Counted from the first letter of the stretch, positions 33,091 to 42,518 are shown. The stretch: 64,000 bases of DNA from Methanoculleus sediminis (GCF_001017125.1 NZ_JXOJ01000002.1:683017-747016); one strand, 5' to 3'. Program-made: numbers and translations. The notes: generated from the letters alone by a model not told the origin.

Positions 33091-33960
33091 TTATTCAAGC
33101 CCGAGTTCGGCAAAGAGGGTATCGCGGAGCGCCCGGAGTGCACCCGTTGCCGGGGACTCACTCCGGGTCACGGGGCGGCCGTTGCGGACGGCGTCGACCA
33201 CCGCCGGGTCGAACGGTATCTTGCTCGCTACCACGATGCCCTCTCTCTCGCAGTAGTCCTCGATCCTCTTGCAGATATCCTCCGCAAGGTCGAACCGGTT
33301 GATAGCGGCGAAGATCCGGACGCCGAACCGGCGGCAGACCGTCACGAGCCGTTCGAGATCGTGGAGCGCCGAGACCCCCGGCTCCGTGACGATGAGAACC
33401 GCGTCCATGCCGCTGATCGTCGCGATCAACGGGCAGCCTATCCCCGGCGGGCCGTCGGCAAGCAGCAGGGCGGCGCCGTCCGCAAGACTCACGGCCCGCT
33501 TCTTCACCTCGGTGACGAGCAATCCCGAGTTCCCCGAGCCCGGGAAGAGCCGGGCATGGGCGAGGTTGCCCCGGTCGGTCGCCGAAGTGTAGATCTCGCC
33601 GCAGACGCGCTGTTCCATAGAGATCGCTCCCATGGGGCAGACATAGGTGCAGACGGCGCAGCCTTCGCAGTGCAGCGTATCCACCTCCCAGGCGTCGTCG
33701 CGGCGCACGATTGCCCCGAACCGGCAGTGGTCGGCACAGATGCCGCAGCCACGGCACCGCTCCGGGTCGATCCGGGCCGCCGCGAGCCCCCGGAACTCCT
33801 CCGTGGTTAGCCGCCGGGGGCGGAAGAGGAGCTCCAGGTTCGCGGCGTCCACGTCGCAGTCGGCGAGAACCTGCGGCACCCCGCTGATATCCGCGAGCGC
33901 CGCGGCCACCATCGTCTTCCCGGTGCCGCCCTTGCCGCTGACGACCGCAAGCCGGATCAC
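33091..33960 (-). CDS. MinD-like P-loop ATPase with inserted 2x[4Fe-4S] ferredoxin domain (second of pair)
   Basis: A 289-residue protein with the deviant Walker A VSGKGGTGKTMVAAALA (about 7-23), VLADCDVDAANLELLF, and an inserted bacterial-type ferredoxin (CRGCGICADHC and CEGCAVCTYVC, about 71-108). This COG1149-type family is paired with dinitrogenase-cofactor-like proteins in methanogens and sulfate reducers and is thought to load or transfer Fe-S clusters. It overlaps the preceding paralogue's stop by 4 bp. The conserved DGPPGIGCPL switch region is present. Function is inferred from family. Confidence 0.85.
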   Translation of the reverse strand: MIRLAVVSGKGGTGKTMVAAALADISGVPQVLADCDVDAANLELLFRPRRLTTEEFRGLAAARIDPERCRGCGICADHCRFGAIVRRDDAWEVDTLHCEGCAVCTYVCPMGAISMEQRVCGEIYTSATDRGNLAHARLFPGSGNSGLLVTEVKKRAVSLADGAALLLADGPPGIGCPLIATISGMDAVLIVTEPGVSALHDLERLVTVCRRFGVRIFAAINRFDLAEDICKRIEDYCEREGIVVASKIPFDPAVVDAVRNGRPVTRSESPATGALRALRDTLFAELGLE

Positions 33961-34808
33961 GGACTCACCCCCGCGATCTTCACGACCGCTTCAAAGAGGG
34001 CGACGAACCGCTCCTCCCACCCGGGAAGGAGCGCGGCGATGAGACCGCCACGGTTCTGGACGGCGGCGATCTCCCGCGAAAACGGGATGGTCATGATGAC
34101 GGGGAGCCCGCGCTCCCGGCAGAAGTCGAGAGTTTCCTCGTCCTTGCCGTCGCTGCGGTTGATCACGACGCCGGCAGGAATACCGACCCTCTCCACCACC
34201 TCGGCCGCGAGGCGGAGGTCGTGCAGCCCGAAAGGCGTCGATTCGGTCACCAGGATGCAGGCATCGCTCCCCTCGAGCGTCTCGATCACCGGGCAGGCGA
34301 TCCCCGGAGAGGCATCGTAGAGGGTGAGCGGGTGCCCCTCCGCGAGCAGCTTTGCCGCCCTGATGACCGCCGGGGCCTGCACCTCCCCCTCGTTCAAGAC
34401 GCCGCTGATCAACACCAGGGCAGGCAGCGGGCGGGAGCACGCGACCCGGCCGACGGTGCGCGGGACTTCCCGGACGGCTCCCTGCGGGCAGACGAGGGAG
34501 CAGCCCCCGCACGAGTGGCAGAGTTCCGGGAAGACGAGGACGCGGTCTTTCAAGACCGAGAGCGCCCCGAACCGGCAGAACTTCCCGCACTCACCGCAGA
34601 GGGTGCAGCGGGCGGGATCGATCTCCGGAACCGGTGTCGTCACCGGCACGTCCACGGTAGTAGCGGGGAAAAAGAGGTGGAGGTTCGGCTCCTCGACATC
34701 GCAGTCGACGAGCACCACCTCGCGGGAGCGGGAGAGCGTGCAGGCGAGGTTCGCCGCCACCGTACTCTTCCCGGTGCCGCCTTTCCCGCTTGCAATCGCG
34801 ATCTTCAT
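33957..34808 (-). CDS. MinD-like P-loop ATPase with inserted ferredoxin domain (first of pair)
   Basis: A 283-residue paralogue of the next gene. Walker A is ASGKGGTGKSTVAANLA (5-21); VLVDCDVEEPNLHLFF and the ferredoxin insert (CTLCGECGKFC and CHSCGGCSLVC) follow, then the DASPGIACPVIETL switch region. Two different paralogues in tandem suggest a heterodimer. ATG 34808 (MKIAIASGKGGTGKST) is certain from the motif position; the frame beyond it is not homologous. It is 13 bp downstream of a dinitrogenase-cofactor-like gene in the same operon. Confidence 0.87.
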   Translation of the reverse strand: MKIAIASGKGGTGKSTVAANLACTLSRSREVVLVDCDVEEPNLHLFFPATTVDVPVTTPVPEIDPARCTLCGECGKFCRFGALSVLKDRVLVFPELCHSCGGCSLVCPQGAVREVPRTVGRVACSRPLPALVLISGVLNEGEVQAPAVIRAAKLLAEGHPLTLYDASPGIACPVIETLEGSDACILVTESTPFGLHDLRLAAEVVERVGIPAGVVINRSDGKDEETLDFCRERGLPVIMTIPFSREIAAVQNRGGLIAALLPGWEERFVALFEAVVKIAGVSP

Positions 34809-34821
34809 ACTGGGTTCCGCT

Positions 34822-35163
34822 TCATGCAAGGGGGAGCGGCTGCAGGTTCCCGGCGGTATACTGCGCGAGGGCATCGGCCACGCTGCCGCTTCCGCGGTAG
34901 GCGTAGGCCTTGATCCCGCCTACTTCAAGCGCTTTCGCAGCGTTCCCGCCGACCTGACCGGTGATGACCACCGTCGCGCCGTGCTCCGAAAACATCTGGA
35001 CCGCCCGGGGACCGACCCCGCCGGCAGCGTCGACGAGGGGATTCTCAACCGATTCCGCTTTCCCCGTCTCCGTGTCGACGAAGACGAAGTAAGGTGCCCG
35101 GCCGAACCGCTGCTCGACCGGGGCGTCTGTGCCTGCTGCACGTGCCGTGATACCGACTATCAT
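34822..35163 (-). CDS. Dinitrogenase iron-molybdenum cofactor family protein (NifX/NafY-like)
   Basis: A 113-residue RNase H-like-fold protein: MIVGITARAAGTDAPVEQRFGRAPYFVFVD, GGVGPRAVQMFSEHGATVVITGQVGGNA, and KAYAYRGSGSVADALAQY. In nitrogenase systems such proteins carry FeMo-cofactor precursors; stand-alone copies in methanogens probably bind Fe-S or Mo clusters. It leads the operon with the two MinD/ferredoxin ATPases. A perfect palindrome GCTCATATGAGC lies at about 35189-35200 just upstream. Confidence 0.83.
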   Translation of the reverse strand: MIVGITARAAGTDAPVEQRFGRAPYFVFVDTETGKAESVENPLVDAAGGVGPRAVQMFSEHGATVVITGQVGGNAAKALEVGGIKAYAYRGSGSVADALAQYTAGNLQPLPLA

Positions 35164-35227
35164 CCTGATTCACTCCTCTGGTGGTTTTTGCTCATATGAG
35201 CATAATACTATGGGTGGTGCACCCGTC

Positions 35228-35587
35228 TCATTGGTGCCCGTCGCACTCGCCGCCGTCTTCGTGGTGGCAGGAGCTCTTCCCCGGAGAAAGGCGGCCGGCA
35301 ATATAGTCCTGCGCCACGTAATCAGTGTTTCCACTGACGCCGAGGAGAACCTGAATTCCGTTTGCGTTGAAGAGCTCGACGGCTCGTGGACCCATGCCGC
35401 CGGCGATGATCAGGTTGACACCGTGCTCTGCAAGAAAGACCGGGAGCCGGCCGGGCTCGTGGCCGGGGTTCGGGAGATCGTCTCTTCTGTAGATGATCGA
35501 ATCTTCGACGTCGAATATGGCGTAACCCTGGCAGTGCCCGAAGTGTTCGGATACCCTGTTTTCGTCCTGTGCGATTGCTATTCTCAT
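35228..35587 (-). CDS. Dinitrogenase iron-molybdenum cofactor family protein, second copy
   Basis: A 119-residue protein of the same family: MRIAIAQDENRVSEHFGHCQGYAIFDV, GGMGPRAVELFNANGIQVLLGVSG, and a Cys/His-rich tail (SSCHHEDGGECDGHQ) that could bind a metal cluster. ATG 35587 matches the family start. It lies 64 bp upstream of the first copy on the same strand, and both feed into the MinD/ferredoxin pair. A CATATG-centred site lies upstream (about 35640-35652). Confidence 0.83.
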   Translation of the reverse strand: MRIAIAQDENRVSEHFGHCQGYAIFDVEDSIIYRRDDLPNPGHEPGRLPVFLAEHGVNLIIAGGMGPRAVELFNANGIQVLLGVSGNTDYVAQDYIAGRLSPGKSSCHHEDGGECDGHQ

Positions 35588-35761
35588 AATATCACCGAAT
35601 TTACGCGGCCTCATATCCGGTATCGGCCGCATACAAACGTACTACACATATGCGCGAAAGAAAGTAAAACCACCCATCGTACCATCCGGTGCCGGGCCGG
35701 GGAACCTTTTTTAAGGCGAGCGACATCCTGCGGTGTAAGTTGCAGAAACCTGGTGAGATTG

Positions 35762-38161
35762 ATGATTCAGCCCTTGGATATCGGAGAGTACCGGAACGTC
35801 TACGAACCGGGAAAGGTGGAGTGCGCCAGCACCGAGGAGATGCGACCCCTCGAGGAGATCATCGGCCAGGAACGGGCGCTCCGGGCGCTGCGGTTCGGCC
35901 TTGAGATCCGGGAGGCCGGGTTCAACGTCTACGCCGCGGGCGCCCAGGGAACCGGGCGGGTGAGAGCCGTCCGGAGTTTTCTTGACGAACTCGCGAAGGC
36001 CAAGTCCCGGGCGAGCGACTGGGTCTATGTCCATAACTTCGAGAACCAGTACGAGCCCAACGCCGTCGCCCTCCCTGCCGGGAAAGGGACGGAGTTCCGG
36101 GAGGATGTGAAACGGTTCATCGAGGAGGCGCGGCAGGCTCTTCCCCGGGCGTTCCAGAGCGAAGAGTACGCCAGACGGCGGGACGAGACGCTTCAGGCGC
36201 TCCAGGGGAACAGGACGGATCTCATCGCGCGAATCAACCAGAAAGCCCAGGAGGCGGGATTCGTCATCCAGATGAGTCCCATCGGTCTCCTGACCATCCC
36301 GGTCATCGACGGGAGGCCGGTTCCCGAGGAGGAGTTCATCAACCTCCCCGACGAGGTGCGGGCGGAGGTCCAGCGGCGGCGTGACGCCCTGAACACCGAA
36401 CTGCGGAGCACGCTCCGGCAGGTGCAGGATATCGAGCGGCAGGGGGCCGAGGCGGTCAAGGACTTAAACCACGACATCGCCCTCTACGCGATCGGCAACC
36501 TCGTCGCCGAACTCCAGGAGAAATATGCCGACGTCCCGGAAGTCCCCGGGTACATCGACGCCGTCCAGAACGACATCCTCGAGAACATCCAGATATTCCT
36601 CGGTGTCCCCGAGCAGCAGCAGGGCGTCCCGCCCCAGTTCCAGGCCTTCATGCGCGAGATTCCGTTCCGGAAGTACGAGGTGAACGTCGTCGTCGACAAC
36701 GCCGCGACAGAAGGCGCGCCGGTGGTCTTCGAGCAGAACCCCACCTTCCAGAACCTTCTTGGAAAGATCGAGAAAGAGGTGCAGTTCGGCATCTTCACGA
36801 CCGACTTCACGATGATCCGGCCGGGCTCGTTGCATCGGGCCAACGGCGGCTACCTGGTCCTCGAGGTCGAAGACCTCCTGCGCGCCCCGCTCTCCTGGGA
36901 CGGGCTCAAAACGGCATTGAAGACCGGAGAGGCCGTCATCGAGGAGCCGGGAGAGCGGATGGGGTTCATCACGGCAAAGACGATCAAGCCCGAACCCATC
37001 CCCCTCGACATCAAGGTGGCCCTCATCGGGACGCCCATGATCTACCAGATCCTCTACCGGATGGACACCGACTTCAAGGAGCTCTTCAAGGTCAAGGCCG
37101 ACTTCGACATCGTGATGGAGCGAACCGACGAGAACGCCAATAAATACGCCGACTTCATCTGCAACCTCGTCCGGGAGGAGAACCTCCGGCACCTCGAGCG
37201 GGAGGCGATCGCCCGGGTGATCGAGTACGGGTCGAGACTCGCTGCGGACAGGGAGAAGCTCTCGACCCGGTTCTCGGCGGTCGCCGACCTCATTCGGGAG
37301 GCGAACTTCTACGCCGCAGAGAACGGGGCCGAGCAGATCGAGAGGAGACACGTCACGAAGGCGATCGAGGAGAAGATCTACCGCTCGAATCTGATCCAGC
37401 AAAAGATCGAGGAGGCGATCCGGCGGGGAATCTTCCTCATCGATACCGGGGGCGAGAAGGTCGGCCAGGTGAACGGCCTCTCGGTCATCGGGCTCGGTGA
37501 CTTCGCGTTCGGCCGGCCGTCGAAGGTGACCGCGAGCATCGGGGTCGGCCGCGAGGGGATCGTGGACATCGAGCGGGAGGCTGCGCTCGGCGGGCCGATC
37601 CACACGAAAGGCGTCCTGATCATCAGCGGCTACCTCAACAACAACTATGCGCGCGATAAGCCCCTCTCCCTCTCCGCCCGGCTCGTCTTCGAGCAGAGCT
37701 ACGAGGGGATCGAGGGCGACTCCGCGTCGAGCACCGAACTCTACGCCCTCCTCTCGGCGCTCTCGGGGCTTCCGCTGAAACAGTACCTCGCCGTCACGGG
37801 CTCGGTGAACCAGCGGGGGGAGGTCCAGGCGATCGGTGGGGTGAACGAGAAACTGGAGGGGTTCTTCGAGGTCTGCAAGGCCAAAGGGCTCGACGGGAGC
37901 CAGGGAGCGCTGATCCCGGCGAGCAACGTCCAGAACCTGATGCTGAAAGAGGAGATAGTCGAGGCCGCGAAGGCCGGAAAGTTCCGGATCTACCCGGTGC
38001 GGACGATCGACGAGGGAATCGAGGTCCTCACGGGCGTTCCGGCAGGCATCCAGCGCGAGGACGGGACCTACGAGGAGGGGACGGTGAACTACCTGGTGGA
38101 CCGGCGCCTTCGGGAGATGGCCGAGACGATGCGCGGGTTCCAGCCGACGACGGCGAAGTGA
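35762..38161 (+). CDS. LonC-type S16 protease (Lon-related AAA-fold peptidase)
   Basis: A 799-residue protein. The N-terminal part has a Lon-like AAA region whose P-loop is degenerate, [17 protein letters not shown] (Arg in place of the usual Lys), then a long helical insertion (about 110-270) and the S16 protease domain near the C-terminus. The Ser-Lys dyad is present: S656 in GDSASS and K697 in GGVNEKLEG. This is the LonC/YcbZ-like architecture, in which ATP dependence is reduced or absent. ATG 35762 is chosen; the open frame to 35129 is antisense to the neighbour. The stop overlaps the next gene's region. Confidence 0.85.
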   Translation: MIQPLDIGEYRNVYEPGKVECASTEEMRPLEEIIGQERALRALRFGLEIREAGFNVYAAGAQGTGRVRAVRSFLDELAKAKSRASDWVYVHNFENQYEPNAVALPAGKGTEFREDVKRFIEEARQALPRAFQSEEYARRRDETLQALQGNRTDLIARINQKAQEAGFVIQMSPIGLLTIPVIDGRPVPEEEFINLPDEVRAEVQRRRDALNTELRSTLRQVQDIERQGAEAVKDLNHDIALYAIGNLVAELQEKYADVPEVPGYIDAVQNDILENIQIFLGVPEQQQGVPPQFQAFMREIPFRKYEVNVVVDNAATEGAPVVFEQNPTFQNLLGKIEKEVQFGIFTTDFTMIRPGSLHRANGGYLVLEVEDLLRAPLSWDGLKTALKTGEAVIEEPGERMGFITAKTIKPEPIPLDIKVALIGTPMIYQILYRMDTDFKELFKVKADFDIVMERTDENANKYADFICNLVREENLRHLEREAIARVIEYGSRLAADREKLSTRFSAVADLIREANFYAAENGAEQIERRHVTKAIEEKIYRSNLIQQKIEEAIRRGIFLIDTGGEKVGQVNGLSVIGLGDFAFGRPSKVTASIGVGREGIVDIEREAALGGPIHTKGVLIISGYLNNNYARDKPLSLSARLVFEQSYEGIEGDSASSTELYALLSALSGLPLKQYLAVTGSVNQRGEVQAIGGVNEKLEGFFEVCKAKGLDGSQGALIPASNVQNLMLKEEIVEAAKAGKFRIYPVRTIDEGIEVLTGVPAGIQREDGTYEEGTVNYLVDRRLREMAETMRGFQPTTAK

Positions 38162-38166
38162 CCGGG

Positions 38167-39339
38167 ATGGAGCGGAAACGGTCGGTCTACATGGACCATG
38201 CGGCGACGACGCCGGTGCGGCCGGAGGTCGCCCGGGCGATGCTCCCCTACTTCTCGGAGCGGTTCGGGAACCCCTCCTCGCTCTACTCCCTCGCCCGGGA
38301 GGCGAAGGAGGCTGTTGAGGAAGCACGGGAACACGTGGCGGCGGCGATCGGGGCAAGCCCCGAGGAGATCTTCTTCACGTCGGGCGGGACGGAGGCCGAC
38401 AACTGGGCAATCAAGGGGACGGCGGCGGCGAGCCGAAAGAAGGGTGATCATATCGTCACCTCTTCAATCGAACACCACGCCGTCCTCCACACCTGCCGGA
38501 GCCTTGAGAAGCAGGGCTACCGGGTCACCTATCTCCCGGTGGACGGGTACGGCCGGGTGGAGCCGGAAAGAGTCGAGGAGGCGATCACGGATGCGACGAT
38601 CCTTGTCTCGGTGATGGCCGCGAACAACGAGATCGGGACGATCCAGCCGATTCGGGCGATCGCGGAGGTTGCGCACGACCACACAATCCCGTTCCATACC
38701 GACGCCGTCCAGGCGATTGGAGCCTTCCCGGCGGACGTTGACGAGATGAGGGCCGACCTCCTCGCCATCTCCGCCCACAAGTTCGGCGGCCCTAAGGGGA
38801 CGGGAGCGCTCTACATCCGGCGGGGAACCCGGATAACGACGTTCATGGACGGTGGGGCGCAGGAGCGGGGCCGACGTGCCGGAACCGAGAACGTTCCCGG
38901 GATCGTGGGGCTCGGGCGGGCGATCGAACTCGCGGTCGCCGGGATGCCCCGGAACGCCCCCAGGCTTGCCGCGATGCGGGACCGGTTGATCCGGGGAATC
39001 CTGGAAGCGATCCCGGACACCCGCTTGAACGGCCACCCGACCGAGCGGCTCCCGAACAACGTGAACGTCGCATTCCGCTACGTCGAGGGGGAGTCGATCC
39101 TTCTCATGCTCGACGCCCTCGGGGTTGCCGCCTCGACGGGGAGCGCCTGCACCTCGGCGTCGCTCGAGCCCTCCCACGTCCTCACTTCGTGCGGCCTTCC
39201 CCACGAGGAGGCGCACGGCTCGCTCCGGCTCACCCTCGGGTACGCGAACACCGGGGACGACGTCGACTACGTCCTTGAAGTGCTCCCGGGGATCATCGAG
39301 CGGCTGCGGGCGATCTCGCCGCTCCGGGGGGAGGCGTGA
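38167..39339 (+). CDS. nifS: Cysteine desulfurase (NifS/IscS family)
   Basis: A 390-residue PLP enzyme that takes sulfur from cysteine for Fe-S clusters and tRNA thiolation. [28 protein letters not shown], the PLP-Lys in [15 protein letters not shown], and the cysteine loop [14 protein letters not shown] are all present, the last being the class I type. It starts at ATG 38167 ([13 protein letters not shown]); GTG 38158 also lies in frame. It follows lonC closely and is joined to the phosphohexomutase with no gap. No IscU scaffold gene is beside it. Confidence 0.92.
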   Translation: MERKRSVYMDHAATTPVRPEVARAMLPYFSERFGNPSSLYSLAREAKEAVEEAREHVAAAIGASPEEIFFTSGGTEADNWAIKGTAAASRKKGDHIVTSSIEHHAVLHTCRSLEKQGYRVTYLPVDGYGRVEPERVEEAITDATILVSVMAANNEIGTIQPIRAIAEVAHDHTIPFHTDAVQAIGAFPADVDEMRADLLAISAHKFGGPKGTGALYIRRGTRITTFMDGGAQERGRRAGTENVPGIVGLGRAIELAVAGMPRNAPRLAAMRDRLIRGILEAIPDTRLNGHPTERLPNNVNVAFRYVEGESILLMLDALGVAASTGSACTSASLEPSHVLTSCGLPHEEAHGSLRLTLGYANTGDDVDYVLEVLPGIIERLRAISPLRGEA

Positions 39340-40674
39340 ATGGCCGGGATCTTTCGGGCCTACGACATCCGGGGACGCTACCCGGACGAGCTCGACGAGG
39401 CGACAGCAAAACGGATCGGGAACGCCTTCGTCGCGCTCCTTGCAGCTGAGCGGATCGTCGTCGGGCGGGACATGCGCCCATCCTCGGAGTCGCTTTCCCG
39501 GGCGTTCATCAGGGGTGCGGTCGAGGCCGGGGCGGAGGTCGCCGATATCGGGATGGCGAGCACCCCGCTCCTCAACCACGCCGTCATTGCCGGGGGGTTC
39601 GACGGCGGGGCGATGGTGACGGCCTCCCACCTTCCCGGGGAGATGAACGGGTTCAAACTCGCCCGCGAAGACGCCGTCCCGCTCTCCGGCGACCGCGACC
39701 TGCCGCTTCTGGAGACCCGAACCGGGGAGGAGGAGGTCGCCCGCGCCGGGGGGTCGTGCCGCGAGACCGGGATGCTGGACGCCTACGTCGGGACCGTGGC
39801 CGGGTTTGTCCGGGCGCCGAAACCGCTCACGGTCGTCGTGGACGCGGGGAACGGGATGGCCGGGCCGGAGGTGCCCCGGCTCTTTGAGCGGATTCCGGCA
39901 TGGCGGCTCGTGCCGATGTATACCGAGCCCGACGGCCGGTTCCCTCACCACCATGCAAACCCGCTCGACCCCGCGACCACCCGGGAACTGCAGGAACGGG
40001 TCGTGGCCGAGGGCGCGGACTTCGGGGTGGCGTTCGACGGCGACGGCGACCGGTGCGGGCTCATCGACGAGCGGGGCGAGCGCGTCCGGGAGGATCTGGT
40101 GACCGGCCTCGTCGCGGAGTATCTGCTTGAAGAGAACCCGGGGGCAACGATCCTCTACGATCTCCGGTCGAGCCGGGCGATCCGCGAGGCGATCGAGCGG
40201 GCCGGGGGCCGGGGCGTCCGCTCAAGGGTCGGCCACGCCTTCATCAAGACCGCGATGCGCGAGGAGGACGCCCTCTTTGCCGGGGAACTCTCCGGGCATT
40301 ACTACTACCGGGACATGGGGTTTACCGACAACGGGCTTCTCACGCTGGTCACGATCGCAAACATCCTCGCCGCAAGCGGCCGGACGCTCTCCGAACTTGT
40401 TGAGCCCCTCGACCGCTACCCCTCGACCGGGGAGGTTAACCTGACGGTGAGCGAACCGGCGGCGGTGCTCGCGGTGCTTGCGGCGCGCTACCGCGACGCG
40501 GACCTCGACAGGCTCGACGGGCTGACGGCGACCTACCCCGACTGGTGGTTCAACATCCGCCGCTCCCACACCGAGCCGGTGGTGCGGCTGAACATCGAGG
40601 CGGATACGAGGAGCCTCCTTGATGAGAAGAAGCGGGAGGTGCTCGCGGCCATCCGGGACGCCGAAGGTGCGTAA
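39340..40674 (+). CDS. Phosphomannomutase/phosphoglucomutase family protein
   Basis: A 444-residue alpha-D-phosphohexomutase. FRAYDIRGRYPDEL at the start; the catalytic phosphoserine loop is TASHLPGEMNGFK (about 90-102), where Leu replaces the usual Asn after His; metal loop DGDGDRCGL; sugar loop GELSGHYYYRD; phosphate loop RRSHTEPVVRLN. It interconverts hexose-1- and 6-phosphates for surface glycans and lipids. The Leu/Asn change does not remove a catalytic residue. It starts directly at the stop of nifS. Confidence 0.87.
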   Translation: MAGIFRAYDIRGRYPDELDEATAKRIGNAFVALLAAERIVVGRDMRPSSESLSRAFIRGAVEAGAEVADIGMASTPLLNHAVIAGGFDGGAMVTASHLPGEMNGFKLAREDAVPLSGDRDLPLLETRTGEEEVARAGGSCRETGMLDAYVGTVAGFVRAPKPLTVVVDAGNGMAGPEVPRLFERIPAWRLVPMYTEPDGRFPHHHANPLDPATTRELQERVVAEGADFGVAFDGDGDRCGLIDERGERVREDLVTGLVAEYLLEENPGATILYDLRSSRAIREAIERAGGRGVRSRVGHAFIKTAMREEDALFAGELSGHYYYRDMGFTDNGLLTLVTIANILAASGRTLSELVEPLDRYPSTGEVNLTVSEPAAVLAVLAARYRDADLDRLDGLTATYPDWWFNIRRSHTEPVVRLNIEADTRSLLDEKKREVLAAIRDAEGA

Positions 40675-40716
40675 GGACCGGCCCGGCACGGAACGAGGGG
40701 CGGCGCGAACTGCCTA

Positions 40717-40801
40717 CTCACGCGAAGGCGCGAAGGCGCCAACCCCCCCGGGTTTCTTAAGCCCGGGCCGTCGCGCTTCGCGTTCTTCGCGGCTTCGCGT
40801 G
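40717..40801. repeat. CG-rich dispersed inverted repeat, copy 2
   Basis: Left arm CTCACGCGAAGGCGCGAAG (40717-40735), right arm from GCGCTTCGCGTTCTTCGCGG onward (40774-40801). The loop contains a smaller inverted repeat around CCCGGGTTTCTTAAGCCCGGG-like bases (40747-40767). It lies just after the phosphohexomutase stop in a 527-bp gap (40675-41201) that otherwise contains only the IS-end relic and no gene. Confidence 0.7.
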
Positions 40802-40820
40802 TGGCCGAAGAAATGTAAAG

Positions 40821-40853
40821 CAGGAAGCCCCCCTTCAGGGTGGGGTGGTTCAC
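40821..40853 (+). mobile_element. Decayed IS200/IS605-type right end (no transposase or TnpB left)
   Basis: CAGGAAGCCCCCCTTCAGGG and the following TGGGGTGGTTCACC reproduce the right-end hairpin of IS1341/IS605-type TnpB elements in archaea (GAAGCCCC stem, TTCA loop, GGGGTGGTTCAC). The stem has lost a base pair and has a C-to-T change. No tnpB or tnpA coding remains appear upstream, where an unrelated repeat lies. I read it as a relic of an old insertion or a palindrome-derived mini-element; short length keeps confidence moderate. Confidence 0.5.
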
Positions 40854-41201
40854 CAGCGCTGTCATTCCCAGATTCTGTGGATCGGGACATTTGTCCCCGG
40901 GCGGTCGCGGATCGGGATCGCAGCGCCGCCGGCATACCCCACGAAAAAGAGCCGTTCGATTCTTCACAGCCCAAGAAGGCGCCGTTAATCCATTGCTTCG
41001 GCGGGAAGAAGATGATGGCCGACGGCCGCAACTTATAAGTATCCGATATCCCACTGTTGCCCGGCAGGCTGCAGCTTGCAACCGAAGCGGGGCCGGGTGG
41101 AGCTCCCGGAAATTGTTATCCGGGGGAAGAGAGCCGGGATTCAACGGGCACCCGGGCCCCGAGCCGGGAAGACAGAACAGGTAATTGATGAGGTGATGAT
41201 A

Positions 41202-41489
41202 ATGGCGGAACAGCAGATGGAGTCCCGGCCCTGGCAGGAGACCATGGTCCGGAAGACAAACAACCAGGAGGAGCAGTTCAACCCCGACAAGATCAGGAGG
41301 TCGGTGCAGAACGCCGGAGCAGACCAGCAACTGGCGGACGAAATAACCCGGCAGATCCAGGGGAGCACGCACAGCGGGATGACGACCACCGAGATCGACG
41401 ACAATATCCAGGATATCCTCAAGCAGCGGGATACGAACGCCTACAACAACTGGATGCAGTGGAAAGAGCAGCACCAGAAGATGCGGTAA
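41202..41489 (+). CDS. Stand-alone ATP-cone-like small protein
   Basis: A 95-residue protein. VRKTNNQEEQFNPDKIRRSV is the ATP-cone start (V.K.nG..E.F.p.KI..Sl), followed by NAGADQQLADEITRQIQG, MTTTEIDDNIQDILKQRD and a Tyr in NAYNNW. ATP-cones sense ATP/dATP in ribonucleotide reductase and NrdR; here no catalytic domain is attached. The Shine-Dalgarno GAGGTG (41190-41195) points to ATG 41202 as start. The tRNA-Met gene follows 240 bp later. Confidence 0.7.
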   Translation: MAEQQMESRPWQETMVRKTNNQEEQFNPDKIRRSVQNAGADQQLADEITRQIQGSTHSGMTTTEIDDNIQDILKQRDTNAYNNWMQWKEQHQKMR

Positions 41490-41640
41490 GAAATTTCCTG
41501 GAGCATTCTGCAGGCAGTCCCTCATACTACAGGTGCCAGAGACCCGCCGGCAGGCTTGTACGGCGGACCTCCGGACATCGCGCCTGTCGGATATGCGGGC
41601 GCCCTGCAGAACGCGCACAACGTTTTTATGATCAAAGAAC

Positions 41641-41653
41641 AATATTTATATGC
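41641..41653 (+). promoter_or_regulatory. TATA box upstream of tRNA-Met
   Basis: AATATTTATATGC predicts a transcript start near 41675, about 55 nt before the mature tRNA 5' end, implying a 5' leader removed by RNase P. Confidence 0.45.
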
Positions 41654-41731
41654 AGTGAGATCCCGGGAAAATCCCGGAGATCCGAACTAAATGGCCGTTT
41701 CCGAATTCAGGCCGGCTGCATCACAATTCTC

Positions 41732-41806
41732 GGGCCCGTAGCTTAGTCCGGTCAGAGCGCCCGGCTCATAACCGGGCGGTCGTGGGTTCGAATCCCTCCG
41801 GGCCCA
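41732..41806 (+). tRNA. tRNA-Met (anticodon CAU), elongator-type
   Basis: A 75-nt cloverleaf: acceptor GGGCCCG pairs with CGGGCCC, the D arm reads GCTTAGTCCGGTCAGAGC, the anticodon stem CCCGG/CCGGG encloses loop CTCATAA (anticodon CAT), and the T arm has the loop TTCGAAT. The G1-C72 pair argues against the initiator tRNA, whose archaeal form starts with A1-U72. A T-stem U-U opposition at the second pair is unusual. A tRNA-Ile2 with modified C34 cannot be excluded. The CCA tail is not encoded. A short T-rich stretch follows. Confidence 0.9.
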
Positions 41807-41954
41807 TATTATTTTACGAGTACTCCGTGAGAAGAACAGGTAAGTGAAGGGCCGGCTCCGCAAAGCGACTCCACAAATGAACGTCCGTCCAGTGCATCGC
41901 AGGGAAACCCGTTAGAAAGGGCTATCTGCCGGGACGTGAGAGTTTCCTGGGACT

Positions 41955-42518
41955 ATGATCGAATGGGCCGTAATCCTTCTGCTGTTTCTTGCTGTTTTAG
42001 TTTTATTTTATAAGTACTCCAGGATTCAGGGTCGGATCGAGCAAAAAGCACGCGAGATATTTGAATCCTGGCGCCTGAGGGAACGAGAAGACCTTGAAAA
42101 TTGGAAAGAGCAGGAACTCAAACGTCTTTCGGACGAAAAAGCAAAGATCCTCTTTGAAACGTGGAGGCAGGAGGAAGAAGGGAACATCCGCACCGATGCG
42201 ATCAAGCGCAGCCAATCGGTGACCCGGGGGAAGGTCACGGAGTGCCTCATCCCGTATTTCCCGGACTTCCCCTACAATCCGAAAGATGCGCGGTTTTTAG
42301 GGACGCCGGTCGATCTCATCGTCTTCGACGGATTGTCCGACGCCGATGAAGTGCAGAACGTGGTCTTTGTCGAAATAAAAACAGGTAAAGCCGCCAACCT
42401 GAGTAGACGAGAACGTGCGGTCAGAGAATGCATCAAAGCCGGCCGGGTGCAATATTTCATCATCCACCAGTCGTTTGACGAAACCGCCAATCAGTTGCGC
42501 GATATGGGGATGAACTAG
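41955..42518 (+). CDS. Membrane-anchored Holliday-junction-resolvase-like protein
   Basis: A 187-residue protein. Residues 5-21 (AVILLLFLAVLVLFYKY) form a membrane segment, followed by a charged coiled coil (about 25-80) and a PD-(D/E)xK-type domain: GKVTECLIPYFPDFPYNPKD, GTPVDLIVFDGL (Asp), and VVFVEIKTGKAANLSRRE (Glu-x-Lys). It matches the Endonuc_Holl family (PF10107), which is related to archaeal Hjc but membrane-tethered. Nuclease activity is inferred. It is AT-richer than its neighbours. Confidence 0.75.
   Translation: MIEWAVILLLFLAVLVLFYKYSRIQGRIEQKAREIFESWRLREREDLENWKEQELKRLSDEKAKILFETWRQEEEGNIRTDAIKRSQSVTRGKVTECLIPYFPDFPYNPKDARFLGTPVDLIVFDGLSDADEVQNVVFVEIKTGKAANLSRRERAVRECIKAGRVQYFIIHQSFDETANQLRDMGMN

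Noticed and set aside
35129-35761. N-terminal extension of the Lon-family protease to 35129
   Set aside because: It is antisense to the dinitrogenase-cofactor-like gene and lacks homology; the ATG at 35762 starts the conserved domain.
36464-38356. Minus-strand open frame of 630 residues
   Set aside because: Antisense to the Lon-family protease, no motifs.
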